From the NCBI RefSeq assembly GCF_000745485.1, contig NZ_KN050693.1:473995-537994 (forward strand): 64,000 nucleotides of DNA, written 5' to 3'. Made by a program: the position numbers and the translations under genes. Source of the DNA: Methanobacterium veterum (GTDB lineage Archaea > Methanobacteriota > Methanobacteria > Methanobacteriales > Methanobacteriaceae). How positions within the stretch are numbered: position 1 is the first letter of the stretch; every line of letters starts with the position of its first letter. The notes under the pieces are model-generated. The model was not told the origin of the DNA and made no database searches. It saw only the letters and a list, made by a program, of their open reading frames with translations. Below, piece after piece: positions 8,315 to 17,561 of the stretch.

Positions 8315-8767
8315 ATTAGCGGTCAAATTACACAAATAAAATATTGTAAATGGTGCGGTAAACCATTTGAAGTGAAATCACCAAATCAAAAATACTGTCC
8401 ATCTGATATTAGTAATTGTAGCCAGGAAGCTAAGCGTGAAAGCTGGCGTAAAGCATCAGGAAAATACAGGAAGACTTATAAAGATATTTCAAATCTTCCA
8501 CAGGAATATAAATTAGGATCTGGACTTTTAAGTTGTCATTCTCAGATTGATTTTGATAAAGAATATCTTGCTATACAGAAAGAAAAGAAAAGATTGAAAC
8601 TGAACGGGGTAGTAATAGGTTTAAGCATGGGAATTCAACTTACTTCCCGGTCTTTTATTGATGATATTTTGCAGAGGGGCATGGCTCCTTTTTTTGATAA
8701 TCCTCAGTTGTTATTTTTAGTTATAGTGCTTGCAGGAGTTCTTATTTTTGGAATATATCATGAGTAA
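8315..8767 (+). CDS. Small zinc-ribbon membrane protein, apparent AUU start
   Basis: About 150 aa. The N-terminus holds a zinc-ribbon-like set, KYCKWCGKPFE then KYCPSD and a further Cys (SNC), followed by a basic stretch rich in Lys/Arg/Tyr and two C-terminal hydrophobic segments (about 85-105 and 125-145, LLFLVIVLAGVLIFGIY). The first zinc Cys pair lies upstream of the only normal start (GTG at 8372). In frame, the reading runs back to a TGA with no ATG, GTG or TTG. TGAGGT ends at 8308 and an ATT follows 6 nt later (8315), giving SGQITQIKYCKWCG. I therefore propose AUU initiation. Function unknown; related to archaeal zinc-ribbon DUF families by pattern only. Confidence 0.55.
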   Translation: MSGQITQIKYCKWCGKPFEVKSPNQKYCPSDISNCSQEAKRESWRKASGKYRKTYKDISNLPQEYKLGSGLLSCHSQIDFDKEYLAIQKEKKRLKLNGVVIGLSMGIQLTSRSFIDDILQRGMAPFFDNPQLLFLVIVLAGVLIFGIYHE

Positions 8768-8865
8768 TAATTTAACTCATTTTTTTATATAAACATATGA
8801 TGGTTAATTATGGTACAAAATAATTGTCCATTTATTATTAATTTAATAAAAAAACTGGTGAGTTT

Positions 8866-9864
8866 ATGGAAATATTTTTAGTAGAACTAATTGTTATTTT
8901 GATAATTTCATTACTTATTGTAATAAAATCAGCAGATATCTTTGTTGATCATTTGGTAGAAGTCGGTGCTTTGTTGGGGATATCCCAGATAATACTGGGA
9001 GTTACAGCGTCGGCTATTGGGACTTCTCTGCCAGAATTTGGTTCTGCTATGATAGCTACTTTAAGCGGCAGTGTGGATATAGGAGTTGGAACTGTAATTG
9101 GATCAAATATATGGAACATTGCAGGGATATTAGGTATAACTGCCGCTTTTACAGGAGTTATAAAATCAGATACTAAAGGGCTTAAAAGGGACGGAGCAGT
9201 TACACTTGCCACCGCGCTTATACTGATGTTTTTCATGTTCTTTGGGGACATTGGAAAAATAGCAGCTATTGTAATGATAGTTGTATATGCAATTTACCTG
9301 AGAAGCTTAATAAAAGCCCAAAAAGAAGATGCTGAAAGTAATAAGATTGAAATTGAAGAAAAATCTGAACTTGAAAACATTAATGAAAAGTCTGGATCCA
9401 AACTTAAATCAATCCCTCCTAAGAGCATAGTGTGGATATTAGTTGGATTTGCAGGACTGATAATCGGATGCAGGCTTTTAGTTTACAGTGGAACTGAAAT
9501 TGGGAAGATTTTAGGTATTCCTGAAATGATAATGGGTCTATTTGTGCTTGCTATTGGAACCAGTATCCCTGAACTTGTGGTTACGTTCTCATCTGCCATG
9601 AAAGGTTTACATGATTTATCAATAGGGACCGTTCTTGGAAGTAACACTTTCAATATACTTATAGGAATTGGAGTACCTGCCCTTATTTTGAACGTTCCTG
9701 TAGACCATACTTCACTTATCTTTGATGCTCCTGCGATGATTTTTGTTACAGTACTGCTGTTATTACTTATAAAAAAAGATATGAAACTTACAAGAAGCAA
9801 TGGATTAATTTTGCTGGCAACATATATAGCTTATGCAGTAATAAGAATATTTGTATTCGGGTGA
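8866..9864 (+). CDS. Calcium/sodium:proton antiporter, CaCA family (YrbG-like)
   Basis: 332 aa, about ten membrane helices in two homologous halves. Each half has the alpha repeat that binds the cation: [12 protein letters not shown] with [11 protein letters not shown] (about 62-100) and [11 protein letters not shown] with [11 protein letters not shown] (about 226-265). A charged cytoplasmic loop rich in Lys/Glu (about 145-185) links the halves, as in K+-dependent or bacterial YrbG-like exchangers. GGTGAG lies 5-6 nt before the ATG. A UspA gene follows 4 nt after its stop, so the two form an operon. Confidence 0.9.
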   Translation: MEIFLVELIVILIISLLIVIKSADIFVDHLVEVGALLGISQIILGVTASAIGTSLPEFGSAMIATLSGSVDIGVGTVIGSNIWNIAGILGITAAFTGVIKSDTKGLKRDGAVTLATALILMFFMFFGDIGKIAAIVMIVVYAIYLRSLIKAQKEDAESNKIEIEEKSELENINEKSGSKLKSIPPKSIVWILVGFAGLIIGCRLLVYSGTEIGKILGIPEMIMGLFVLAIGTSIPELVVTFSSAMKGLHDLSIGTVLGSNTFNILIGIGVPALILNVPVDHTSLIFDAPAMIFVTVLLLLLIKKDMKLTRSNGLILLATYIAYAVIRIFVFG

Positions 9865-9868
9865 TACT

Positions 9869-10315
9869 ATGTATAAAAAAGTATTGGTTACAAGTACTGG
9901 GGAATATTTAGATGAAATAATTGAACATACTCTTGATTTAGTAGATGGAAGATCGATAGAAGTCATTGGCCTTTATATTGCAGATACATCTGCACCTTTC
10001 CTGACTCCAAGTAAAGTTAAACAGATGATGGTTAACGAGTTGAAAAGCAAAGGAAAAGAAGTTTTAGAAAGCATGGGACAAGAATTCGAAAATGCAGGTT
10101 TAAATTTCAAACCGATGCTTATTGAGGGGGATCCTGCAGAAAAGATAGTTGAAACTGCAGAAGATGAAAATGTAGATGTAATAATAATGGGAACTGGAAA
10201 AAGCAAAATAGATAAGCACCTGCTTGGTAGCGTATCTGAAAAAGTTGTCCACTCAGCTCCATGCACAGTCCTTTTGATAAGGTCTAAACATAAGCCTTTA
10301 GAGCAGATCGAGTAG
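9869..10315 (+). CDS. Universal stress protein UspA family
   Basis: 148 aa, single Usp domain. The N-terminal strand [15 protein letters not shown] and the C-terminal ATP-binding pattern [31 protein letters not shown] (read as G-x2-G-x9-G-S) are those of the ATP-binding Usp class. The ATG at 9869 has GGTGAT 3 nt upstream; a more distal start at 9851 would overlap the exchanger gene and has no ribosome site. Sitting 4 nt behind a cation exchanger, it may regulate that transporter, as Usp proteins do for several carriers; that is inference. Confidence 0.88.
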   Translation: MYKKVLVTSTGEYLDEIIEHTLDLVDGRSIEVIGLYIADTSAPFLTPSKVKQMMVNELKSKGKEVLESMGQEFENAGLNFKPMLIEGDPAEKIVETAEDENVDVIIMGTGKSKIDKHLLGSVSEKVVHSAPCTVLLIRSKHKPLEQIE

Positions 10316-10355
10316 ATTTAATTAAAAAAAATAAATAAAGTATATTTTTTTATTT

Positions 10356-11885
10356 TTACACTCTTTTTTCAATAGATTCTTCAATTAATTTTAAATCTAC
10401 ATTGTCTTCAACGATTTCAGCAAGCCTATCGATTGAATACTTCTTAAGGTTCTCAAAATTGTCTTCACTAAAACCGAGCATATCAATACCGTTTTGAGCC
10501 CTTAAATAATCTGTAAAGAACCTTCTAAAGGTGAAATTGTGGAATATTCCGTGAAGATATGTACCTGCAGTATAACCATTCACTGCGCCGTCATATGGAG
10601 ATGATGGGTGATTTCCACATCCTTCAATAACTTCAAATAGTGGTTTGGATTCTCCAAGAAGTGTAAGGCCTTCATGCAGTTCGTATCCATTTACAGAATC
10701 TCCTTTTATTTCTTTAAATATTCCATTTCCAAGTATGCTTGCTCTACTTTGAGTGACAATTTTGTCAATTCTGTCAAATTTAGTTTTAGCATCTAAAATA
10801 CCAATTCCTTCCACGCTGCCGTATTTGGATTCTTTAAATGATTCATCAATTATCTTTTTTCCAAGCATTTGGTATCCACCACATATCCCAAAAACAGGTA
10901 TTTCTCTGGATAAACTGGCAATTTCATCGGTGAAACCAGCTTCATTTAAAGCTATCATATCGTTAACAGTGTTTCTTGTCCCTGGAAGTATCAGTGCATC
11001 TACATTCCCTATTTCATCTCCCATTTCTATTAATTTTATACCAACATCAGGTTCGTATTCGAGGGGATCTATATCTGTAAAATTAGAGATCCTTGGGAGG
11101 CGCATCACTCCAATGGTTACTTTTTCGTTTTTACTGTATTTTCGTTCTGATAATGATGCAGAATCTTCTTCTGGAAGTTTTAAGCTTTCATCATATGGTA
11201 AAACTCCAAGTACTGGAGCTCCTACAATTTCTTCAATTTGACGTATTCCCGGAATTAATATGTCCAGGTTACCTCTGAATTTGTTGATAATTATTCCTTT
11301 TATCCTTTTCCTGTCTTTTTCAGGAAGTAAAGCAAATGTTCCTGCGATTGATGCGAAAACTCCTCCTCTATCGATGTCTGCAACTAATATAACATCTGCA
11401 TCTGCAATTTCTGCTATTTTCATGTTTGCAAGGTCTTTGTCCTGCATATTTATTTCTGCAGGGGAACCTGCACCTTCTATCACTATTATGTCATATTTTT
11501 CCTTTAGAGTATCTAAAGATGTTTTTATAGCTTTTAAAGCTTTTTCTCTAAATGAATTCTGGTAATCATAGAAATTCATATCATTAACAGGTTTCCCATG
11601 CACTATTACCTGGGATATGAAATCTTCCTTTGGTTTAAGGAGGATTGGGTTCATATGGTATGAAGGTTCAATACCTGCGGCTTCAGCCTGCAGAACCTGC
11701 GCAATTGCTATTTCTGCATTTTCATGAGTTGTATATGAGTTAAGGGACATGTTTTGAGATTTAAACGGTGCAACGTTGTATCCTCTCTTTGAAAATATTC
11801 TACAAAGTGCAGCTACAACAACACTTTTTCCTGCATTTGATGAAGTTCCCTGTACCATTATGCATTTGGTTTTATCAGAACGCAA
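10356..11885 (-). CDS. cobQ: Cobyric acid synthase (adenosylcobyric acid synthase, glutamine-hydrolysing)
   Basis: 509 aa, full length. It amidates four side-chain carboxylates of adenosylcobyrinic a,c-diamide with glutamine and ATP in cobamide synthesis, which methanogens need for corrinoid methyl transfer. N-terminal dethiobiotin-synthetase-like P-loop MVQGTSSNAGKSV (about 10-22) with IVIEGAGSPAEIN; C-terminal class I glutaminase with the nucleophile in GICGGYQMLG and the His in YLHGIFHNFTF. The start is a TTG, 7 nt after GGAGG. It is convergent with the uspA gene; no other cob genes are adjacent. Confidence 0.93.
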   Translation of the reverse strand: MRSDKTKCIMVQGTSSNAGKSVVVAALCRIFSKRGYNVAPFKSQNMSLNSYTTHENAEIAIAQVLQAEAAGIEPSYHMNPILLKPKEDFISQVIVHGKPVNDMNFYDYQNSFREKALKAIKTSLDTLKEKYDIIVIEGAGSPAEINMQDKDLANMKIAEIADADVILVADIDRGGVFASIAGTFALLPEKDRKRIKGIIINKFRGNLDILIPGIRQIEEIVGAPVLGVLPYDESLKLPEEDSASLSERKYSKNEKVTIGVMRLPRISNFTDIDPLEYEPDVGIKLIEMGDEIGNVDALILPGTRNTVNDMIALNEAGFTDEIASLSREIPVFGICGGYQMLGKKIIDESFKESKYGSVEGIGILDAKTKFDRIDKIVTQSRASILGNGIFKEIKGDSVNGYELHEGLTLLGESKPLFEVIEGCGNHPSSPYDGAVNGYTAGTYLHGIFHNFTFRRFFTDYLRAQNGIDMLGFSEDNFENLKKYSIDRLAEIVEDNVDLKLIEESIEKRV

Positions 11886-12045
11886 AATTCAGCCTCCGTA
11901 TATGTTAAATTTAAAATGATCTACCTCTAATTTTAAAGTTAATAGTAAATATTTTAAAATTGTTTCAATATTGTTTTCAATTATATTAAAAGTAATTTTA
12001 TTATGTTATAATTCTCAAAAATAGTAATACTGATGGTATGATATT

Positions 12046-12105
12046 ATGGAAACTTCTGTATTTCAAAATAATTTACTGCGCCAAAAAATCAAGTTGAGGA
12101 GATAA
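12046..12105 (+). CDS. 19-codon leader ORF just before the Sm-like gene
   Basis: ATG at 12046 opens METSVFQNNLLRQKIKLRR and stops (TAA) at 12105, 2 nt before the ATG of the Sm-like gene. Its last codons AGG AGA form that gene's ribosome binding site. A GGTATGAT stretch lies just before its own ATG. The tight layout suggests translational coupling by a leader peptide, but so short an ORF may be chance. Confidence 0.3.
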   Translation: METSVFQNNLLRQKIKLRR

Positions 12106-12107
12106 TT

Positions 12108-12362
12108 ATGATGAGCAAAAAGATTGAAGTACCTAAAACTGTATCTAAGACTGAAAGTGCCTTTTTTAATGAGCTTAAAAATTTTAAAGGGGAAGAGGCC
12201 ACTATTATACTTTTAAATGGCAGTTCAGTGCACGCCAAAATAATTGCTATTGAATTCAAAAACTTAAATTTCATTGTAGAGTATGCTGACGGTATTAAAG
12301 AAATGATCAGCGGTGGAGCAATACAAAGTGTAAGATTAGGAAGTAAAATTGAAAAAAAGTAA
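12108..12362 (+). CDS. Small Sm/LSm-like protein
   Basis: 84 aa. After a Lys/Thr/Ser N-terminal tail, residues about 22-78 have the size and hydrophobic rhythm of an Sm fold: an N-terminal helix (FFNELKNF), then KGEEATIILLNGSSVHAKII (Sm1-like, with the G-x-hydrophobic and LNG turn) and FIVEYADGIKEMISGGAIQSV (Sm2-like). Sm-like proteins form RNA-binding rings. It could also be another small beta-barrel family, since the canonical Asn of the Sm1 RNA pocket is not clear. GAGGAGAT precedes the ATG; two ATGs stand in a row (12108, 12111). Confidence 0.5.
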   Translation: MMSKKIEVPKTVSKTESAFFNELKNFKGEEATIILLNGSSVHAKIIAIEFKNLNFIVEYADGIKEMISGGAIQSVRLGSKIEKK

Positions 12363-12870
12363 GATTGTTTATTATTTAAATTGATATAACTTATTTTTAG
12401 ATATTTTAAGTGTATTGCAAAAGGGTTATATAATGTGAATTCTAATTGATTATTCCATTTATTAAATAAAATGAAAATGCATATTCAAATAAGTAAGTAG
12501 GTAAATAAACTCATTTCTCGGTTTATCCTGCATTTATTCTAAAATGCATGGTTAACTTTTAGAAAAATTTTTGAATAATGAGTTTTATTCTAATTGATGT
12601 TAAAATTTGTTTTGCAGACATCGAGGAAATTATAGAAACTGATTTCAACAATTATAAATATGAAATCAGTCATAAAATTATTCTAAAAAGAATTTAAAAT
12701 AATTAATTGGTTAAAGTTAAAGTGAAATATTTTTAAATTCAAGAAACGAAAAGTAGATATTTATATATAACAATATTATATATCAATAAAGTTAATATTC
12801 CATAAAGTTATTATAAATAAAAATGTTGATTTTTTAAATATAAAATGAAAATAGGAGGTTGTCATGAATC
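12363..12870. other. 508-bp gap upstream of lonB, with one possible small ORF
   Basis: AT-rich. A TATA-like GGTTATATAATG lies at 12425-12436. An ATG at 12578 opens 39 codons to 12697 (MSFILIDVKICFADIEEII... ending HKIILKRI) whose residue mix looks protein-like, yet no ribosome binding site precedes it; a small protein or a gene remnant. Otherwise a ribosome site GGAGGTTG for lonB near 12853 and nothing else. Confidence 0.35.
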
Positions 12871-14775
12871 ATGGCAAATCTAAATTCAGACTCAAGTTCA
12901 AGCTCAAATTCATTCAATTTAAGAACTTATAAGACATCAGAGGAAATTAAAGTCCCTGAAAAGATCATTGATCAAATTATAGGTCAAGAAGAAGCAGTTG
13001 AGACTATTAAGAAGGCTGCAAAACAGAGAAGGAATGTTCTTTTAATTGGGGAACCGGGAATTGGTAAATCCATGCTCGCAAAGGGAATGGCAGAACTGCT
13101 ACCTCCAGAAGAACTTCAAGATATCCTGGTTTATCCAAATATTGAAGATAATCATAACCCTCTAATTGGAACTATGCCTGCTGGGGAAGGTAAAAAAATA
13201 GTTGCAAACTATAAAGCCAAAGCAAAATCTCAGGAAGAAAGGAAGAACATGTTCACAATGATTATAATTTCCTTTATACTAATTGTGGGATTTGTGGTGA
13301 ACCAATTTTTCATGGCTTTAATAGCAGCAGCAATTGTTTTTGTTGCACTTCTGCAAATAAAGCCTAGAACTACAGTTATGATTCCTAAACTTCTTGTAAG
13401 CAATGAAAACAACATTACTGCTCCTTTCATTGACGCAACAGGTGCACATGCAGGAGCTCTTTTAGGTGATGTAAGACATGACCCTTATCAATCAGGAGGA
13501 TTAGGAACTCCTGCCCACGAACGTGTTGAAGCTGGAATGATTCACAAAGCCAGCAAAGGTGTTCTTTACGTGGACGAAATTGGGACCATGCATATGAAAA
13601 CTCAACAAGAGTTACTGACTGCTATGCAGGAAAAGAAATATTCAATAACTGGGCAAAGTGAAACAAGCAGTGGGGCAATGGTCAGATCCCAGGCGGTTCC
13701 ATGTGACTTCGTACTTGTAGCATCTGGAAATCTCAAAGTACTTGAGGGAATGCATATTGCACTTAGATCAAGGATACGTGGATATGGTTACGAAGTATTT
13801 ATGAAAGATTCAATGCCAGACACACCTGAAAATAGGGATAAACTGGTTCAATTTGTAGCTCAAGAAGTTGAAAAAGATGGTAGGATACCTCACTTTAGTA
13901 GAGAAGCAGTTGCGGAGATTATAAGGGAAGCTCAAAGAAGAGCTGGTAAAAAGGATACACTTACTCTAAGATTAAGAGATTTAGGTGGTCTTGTAAGGGC
14001 TGCAGGTGATATTGCAAAAGGAGAAGGTGCAGAGCACGTCACTTTAGAGCATGTATTAGGTGCTAAAAAGCTTGCAAGGACACTTGAACAGCAAATTGCA
14101 GATCGTTACATTGGCCAGAAAAAACAGTACGAGACTTTTGCATCTGAAGGTGGAAAAATAGGTACTGTAAATGGTCTTGCAATAATTGGAGATAGAAGTG
14201 GTATAATCCTCCCAATAGTTGCTGAAGCTGCTCCTGCCCAAAGTAAATCTGAAGGTAAGATCATTGCAACAGGTAAACTTGGTGAAATTGCCAAAGAAGC
14301 TGTTCAAAACGTCAGCGCTTTAATTAAAAAGCATACTGGAACAGATATATCAAGCTATGATATTCACATACAGTTCCTGCAGTCTTATGAAGGTGTTGAA
14401 GGGGACAGTGCAAGTGTTTCAGTAGCTACAGCAGTAATTTCGTCACTGGAAAACATTCCTGTAGACCAGTCAGTTGCACTCACTGGTTCATTAAGTGTCA
14501 GAGGAGATGTTCTCCCTGTAGGTGGAGTGACTGGTAAAATTGAAGCTGCAGCAGAATCAGGAATTAAAAAGGTTTTAATACCTAAGTCAAATATGAATGA
14601 TGTTCTGATTGAGGAAAGATACAGAAATAAAATTGAAATAATTCCTGTAGAAAACATGAGTGAAGTATTGGAACATGCATTACTTGGAAAAGATAAGAAA
14701 GGTCTTCTTGACAGAATGCAGAAAATCACCAATATGGTACCTAACATAGGTTTACAAAACCCAACAACTCATTAA
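12871..14775 (+). CDS. lonB: Archaeal membrane-bound ATP-dependent protease LonB
   Basis: 634 aa, the length of archaeal LonB, which degrades membrane and misfolded proteins. Walker A GEPGIGKS at 60-67; two membrane helices inserted in the AAA+ domain (about 127-165, [15 protein letters not shown] and [16 protein letters not shown]) as in all LonBs; Walker [10 protein letters not shown]-terminal S16 protease with the serine of [12 protein letters not shown] and the lysine of [10 protein letters not shown]. The Ser/Asn-rich first 16 residues are poorly conserved. The ribosome site GGAGG fits an ATG 8 nt upstream in another frame better than the LonB ATG. A hairpin at 14786-14806 with a T-rich tail ends it. 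Confidence 0.95.
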   Translation: MANLNSDSSSSSNSFNLRTYKTSEEIKVPEKIIDQIIGQEEAVETIKKAAKQRRNVLLIGEPGIGKSMLAKGMAELLPPEELQDILVYPNIEDNHNPLIGTMPAGEGKKIVANYKAKAKSQEERKNMFTMIIISFILIVGFVVNQFFMALIAAAIVFVALLQIKPRTTVMIPKLLVSNENNITAPFIDATGAHAGALLGDVRHDPYQSGGLGTPAHERVEAGMIHKASKGVLYVDEIGTMHMKTQQELLTAMQEKKYSITGQSETSSGAMVRSQAVPCDFVLVASGNLKVLEGMHIALRSRIRGYGYEVFMKDSMPDTPENRDKLVQFVAQEVEKDGRIPHFSREAVAEIIREAQRRAGKKDTLTLRLRDLGGLVRAAGDIAKGEGAEHVTLEHVLGAKKLARTLEQQIADRYIGQKKQYETFASEGGKIGTVNGLAIIGDRSGIILPIVAEAAPAQSKSEGKIIATGKLGEIAKEAVQNVSALIKKHTGTDISSYDIHIQFLQSYEGVEGDSASVSVATAVISSLENIPVDQSVALTGSLSVRGDVLPVGGVTGKIEAAAESGIKKVLIPKSNMNDVLIEERYRNKIEIIPVENMSEVLEHALLGKDKKGLLDRMQKITNMVPNIGLQNPTTH

Positions 14776-14785
14776 CTTGAATCTT

Positions 14786-14820
14786 GAAAGGAATTTTTTT
14801 CCTTTCATTTATTTTTATAT
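14786..14820 (+). terminator. Hairpin and T-tract after lonB
   Basis: Arms GAAAGGAA and TTCCTTTC with a loop of five T, followed by ATTTATTTTTAT. It resembles an intrinsic terminator. Confidence 0.55.
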
Positions 14821-14964
14821 TTAAAATAGCATTTTATTTTAAATGGATTGAATTATATAATATCATAAATATTTAGGATGAATTATTGTTATGCTAATTT
14901 TGATTACACGCATTTTAATATTTGCCTTAATTAATGATAAATAGAAAATGAAGGAACGATAAAG

Positions 14965-16545
14965 ATGGAAAAATTAAGATTTTTTGATTTAGATCTCTCA
15001 GATGAGATCAAACGAGCCATTAAAGATATGGGATTTGAAGAAGCAACCCCGATTCAGTCACTTGCAATTCCATATATATTAGATGAAAAAGATGTTATAG
15101 GGCAGGCCCAAACCGGAACCGGAAAAACAGCAGCATTTGGAATTCCCACTTTAGAAAGAGTAGATCCAGATAATAAAAGTCTACAAGCTGTAATTTTATG
15201 CCCTACAAGAGAGCTTGCAATTCAAGTAGCTGAAGAACTCAGAAAGCTTTCAAAATACATGAGAAAACTCAATGTTCTGCCAATCTATGGTGGTCAACCA
15301 ATTGAAAGGCAGATTAAATCCCTTAAAAAAGGTGTACAAATTATTATTGGTACTCCTGGACGTGTAATGGATCATATGCGGCGTGGAACCTTAAAAATGA
15401 ACAACGTCAAAATTATGGTTCTTGATGAAGCAGATGAAATGCTTGACATGGGATTTAGGGAAGATATAGAAACAGTTTTAGAGGATATGCCTGAAGAAAG
15501 ACAGACTCTCCTTTTCTCTGCAACCATGTCTAAAGCAATTTTGAATTTAACCAAAAGATATCAGACTAATCCTGAATTTTTAAAGGTCATTCACCAGCAG
15601 ATGACAGTTCCAGAAATTCAGCAGATATACTTTGAAGTTAAAGAGAAAATGAAATTAGAACTTTTATCCCGTTTAATAGACATATACAACCCTCAACTAT
15701 CTCTGGTATTTTGTAATACCAAAAGAAGGGTTGATACTCTTGTAACTCACCTTCAGGTAAGGGGATATCTTGCAGATGGACTTCATGGAGATATGACTCA
15801 AGGACAGAGGGATAGAGTCATGTCCAAATTCAGATCAGGTCAGATTGAGATCCTTGTTGCAACAGACGTTGCAGCCCGTGGAATCGACGTAGGTGATGTA
15901 GAAGCTGTATTTAACTATGATGTGCCTAACGATGATGAATATTATGTGCATAGGATAGGTAGAACAGGCCGTGCAGGTAAATCAGGCCGTGCATTCACAT
16001 TTGCTTCTGGTAGGGAGATTTATCAGCTTAGGGATATACAAAAATTCACCAAAACAAAAATTGAACAGCACAGAATCCCATCTCTCAGTGATGTTAAAAA
16101 AATCAAGACAAATATGTTCTTAGACGATATAAAACACGTCATAAATACAGAAGATCTGGATGATTACACCACAAAAATTGAAAGGCTAATTAAAGAAGAT
16201 TACACATCTATCGAAATAGCTGCTGCTCTTCTAAAGATGATAATGACCAAAAAAGACCAGAAGGAGTCTGGAGATGAAGGCTTTGGAGATACTGGTGCAA
16301 GTCCTGGAATGGTAAGGTTCTTTATCAACGTCGGACGTAAACAGAGGGTAAAAGCAAAGGACATAGTTAGGGCTATTGCAGAAGAAACAGGGCTTTCAAG
16401 TAAGATAGTTGGTAAAATAGATGTTTTTGACAAATTCTCATTTGTTGAAATTCCAGAGGAAAATGCAGGTGAAGTTTTATCTATAATGGGCAGATGTAAA
16501 ATCAAAGGTAAGTCTGCAAATATGGAACCTGCAAATAAAAAGTGA
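14965..16545 (+). CDS. deaD: DEAD-box RNA helicase with DbpA-type RNA-binding domain (cold-shock DeaD-like)
   Basis: 526 aa. All helicase motifs are seen in order: Q motif (GFEEATPIQ), AQTGTGKT (I), PTRELA (Ia), GTPGR (Ib), VLDEADEML (II), FSATM (III), then TDVAARGID (V) and HRIGRTGRAG (VI). A linker with Lys/Asp-rich helices leads to a C-terminal RRM-like DbpA domain (about 450-520, GMVRFFINVGRKQRVKAKD ... KFSFVEIPEENAGEVL), which targets structured RNA. Archaeal DeaD helicases help ribosome or mRNA folding in the cold. AAGGAACGAT precedes the ATG. It is monocistronic. Confidence 0.93.
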   Translation: MEKLRFFDLDLSDEIKRAIKDMGFEEATPIQSLAIPYILDEKDVIGQAQTGTGKTAAFGIPTLERVDPDNKSLQAVILCPTRELAIQVAEELRKLSKYMRKLNVLPIYGGQPIERQIKSLKKGVQIIIGTPGRVMDHMRRGTLKMNNVKIMVLDEADEMLDMGFREDIETVLEDMPEERQTLLFSATMSKAILNLTKRYQTNPEFLKVIHQQMTVPEIQQIYFEVKEKMKLELLSRLIDIYNPQLSLVFCNTKRRVDTLVTHLQVRGYLADGLHGDMTQGQRDRVMSKFRSGQIEILVATDVAARGIDVGDVEAVFNYDVPNDDEYYVHRIGRTGRAGKSGRAFTFASGREIYQLRDIQKFTKTKIEQHRIPSLSDVKKIKTNMFLDDIKHVINTEDLDDYTTKIERLIKEDYTSIEIAAALLKMIMTKKDQKESGDEGFGDTGASPGMVRFFINVGRKQRVKAKDIVRAIAEETGLSSKIVGKIDVFDKFSFVEIPEENAGEVLSIMGRCKIKGKSANMEPANKK

Positions 16546-16604
16546 AATTAAGTAAAAATTAATTTTACTTTTAATTAAATTCTATTTTTTTAACATTAAA
16601 ACGC

Positions 16605-17324
16605 TTATTTTATATTCCCTTTTTGGCAGAAGTATCCTTTAGGTTCACCTTGTTCTAAGTTATTTTCTTTAAATACATCACAGTTAGGGCAGTTACACAT
16701 TTTACTTGGGTCAAGATCACTACATGTTGCTGTCCCTGTTGCGCAGTACACTCCTGGAACATCTGAAGGTTCTGGACTCATACCTCTCATGGATTCTTGA
16801 AGCATTTTCATTTTTATTTGTGCACATTCGCTTTCAGCCTGAACTGGGCATTGAGGACATAAACATTTTGTGATATTTTCTCTTGTAAATTCAATTTTTG
16901 GTTTTGTTTCTTCGGGACTGCCAGTCTTGCCTGTTCCACCCATCATTCCCCTTGTGAAAACCGTTTGCCATAACCTTTCGGTTATTATAGTACCTATAAC
17001 TCCACCAACTGCTCCGAGAACTGTCCATAAAATGAGGGACAATATTAATTCAGCAACTACATTTAATCCTAGTAACATTCCACCTGCGCCATAAGCTAAA
17101 ACTACTATTATACTTAATACTGCTGAAACTATTCCTGTAATTAGCCCAGTAATAGCCCCATGTGTGGCACCATTTTTTATATTTACATCAACGATGTAAC
17201 CAACGGCTATGCCTGCTATAAATACGCCTAAATAAAAACCAACAGTTCCTCCTGCACCTCCAAAAATGATAGTTAATATTATCGCTAGAATAAACCCAAT
17301 AATTATGGCTTTCCATTTAATCAT
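16605..17324 (-). CDS. DUF5518-like membrane protein fused to a Cys-rich DUF2769-like domain
   Basis: 239 aa from the ATG at 17324 (GGTGA lies 8 nt upstream; a GTG at 17336 adds four residues). Residues about 1-125 are glycine-rich membrane helices like the DUF5518 protein at 40494-40871 (compare KWKAIIIGFILAIIL with QWRPIIIGTIIAVIL, and IAGIAVGYIVDVNIKNG with LAGIAVGFMVGGTIKDG). The C-terminal 90 residues carry about ten cysteines in pairs (CLCPQCPVQ, CAQIKM, YCATGTATC, CNCPNC, FCQKG), a pattern of the DUF2769 type, likely binding zinc or an Fe-S centre on the cytoplasmic side. Function unknown. Confidence 0.6.
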   Translation of the reverse strand: MIKWKAIIIGFILAIILTIIFGGAGGTVGFYLGVFIAGIAVGYIVDVNIKNGATHGAITGLITGIVSAVLSIIVVLAYGAGGMLLGLNVVAELILSLILWTVLGAVGGVIGTIITERLWQTVFTRGMMGGTGKTGSPEETKPKIEFTRENITKCLCPQCPVQAESECAQIKMKMLQESMRGMSPEPSDVPGVYCATGTATCSDLDPSKMCNCPNCDVFKENNLEQGEPKGYFCQKGNIK

Positions 17325-17561
17325 TTTTTTTCTCACCTATTTAAATCATCATTAGTATTAATATATTTTTTATTTTTATTATTAATTTTGATTTGAAAAA
17401 AAGGTAACTTTTATTTTAAATCGTTCTGTTAATCAAATTGAAAATCTAAAAAGTGGTTATTTATCTTTTTAAATATAGGGTGCCTAAAAAATTAGTTAAT
17501 TACAGTTATATTTTTCATATTAAATGTAAAATAGATATGAACAAATAAACAATATTATACT

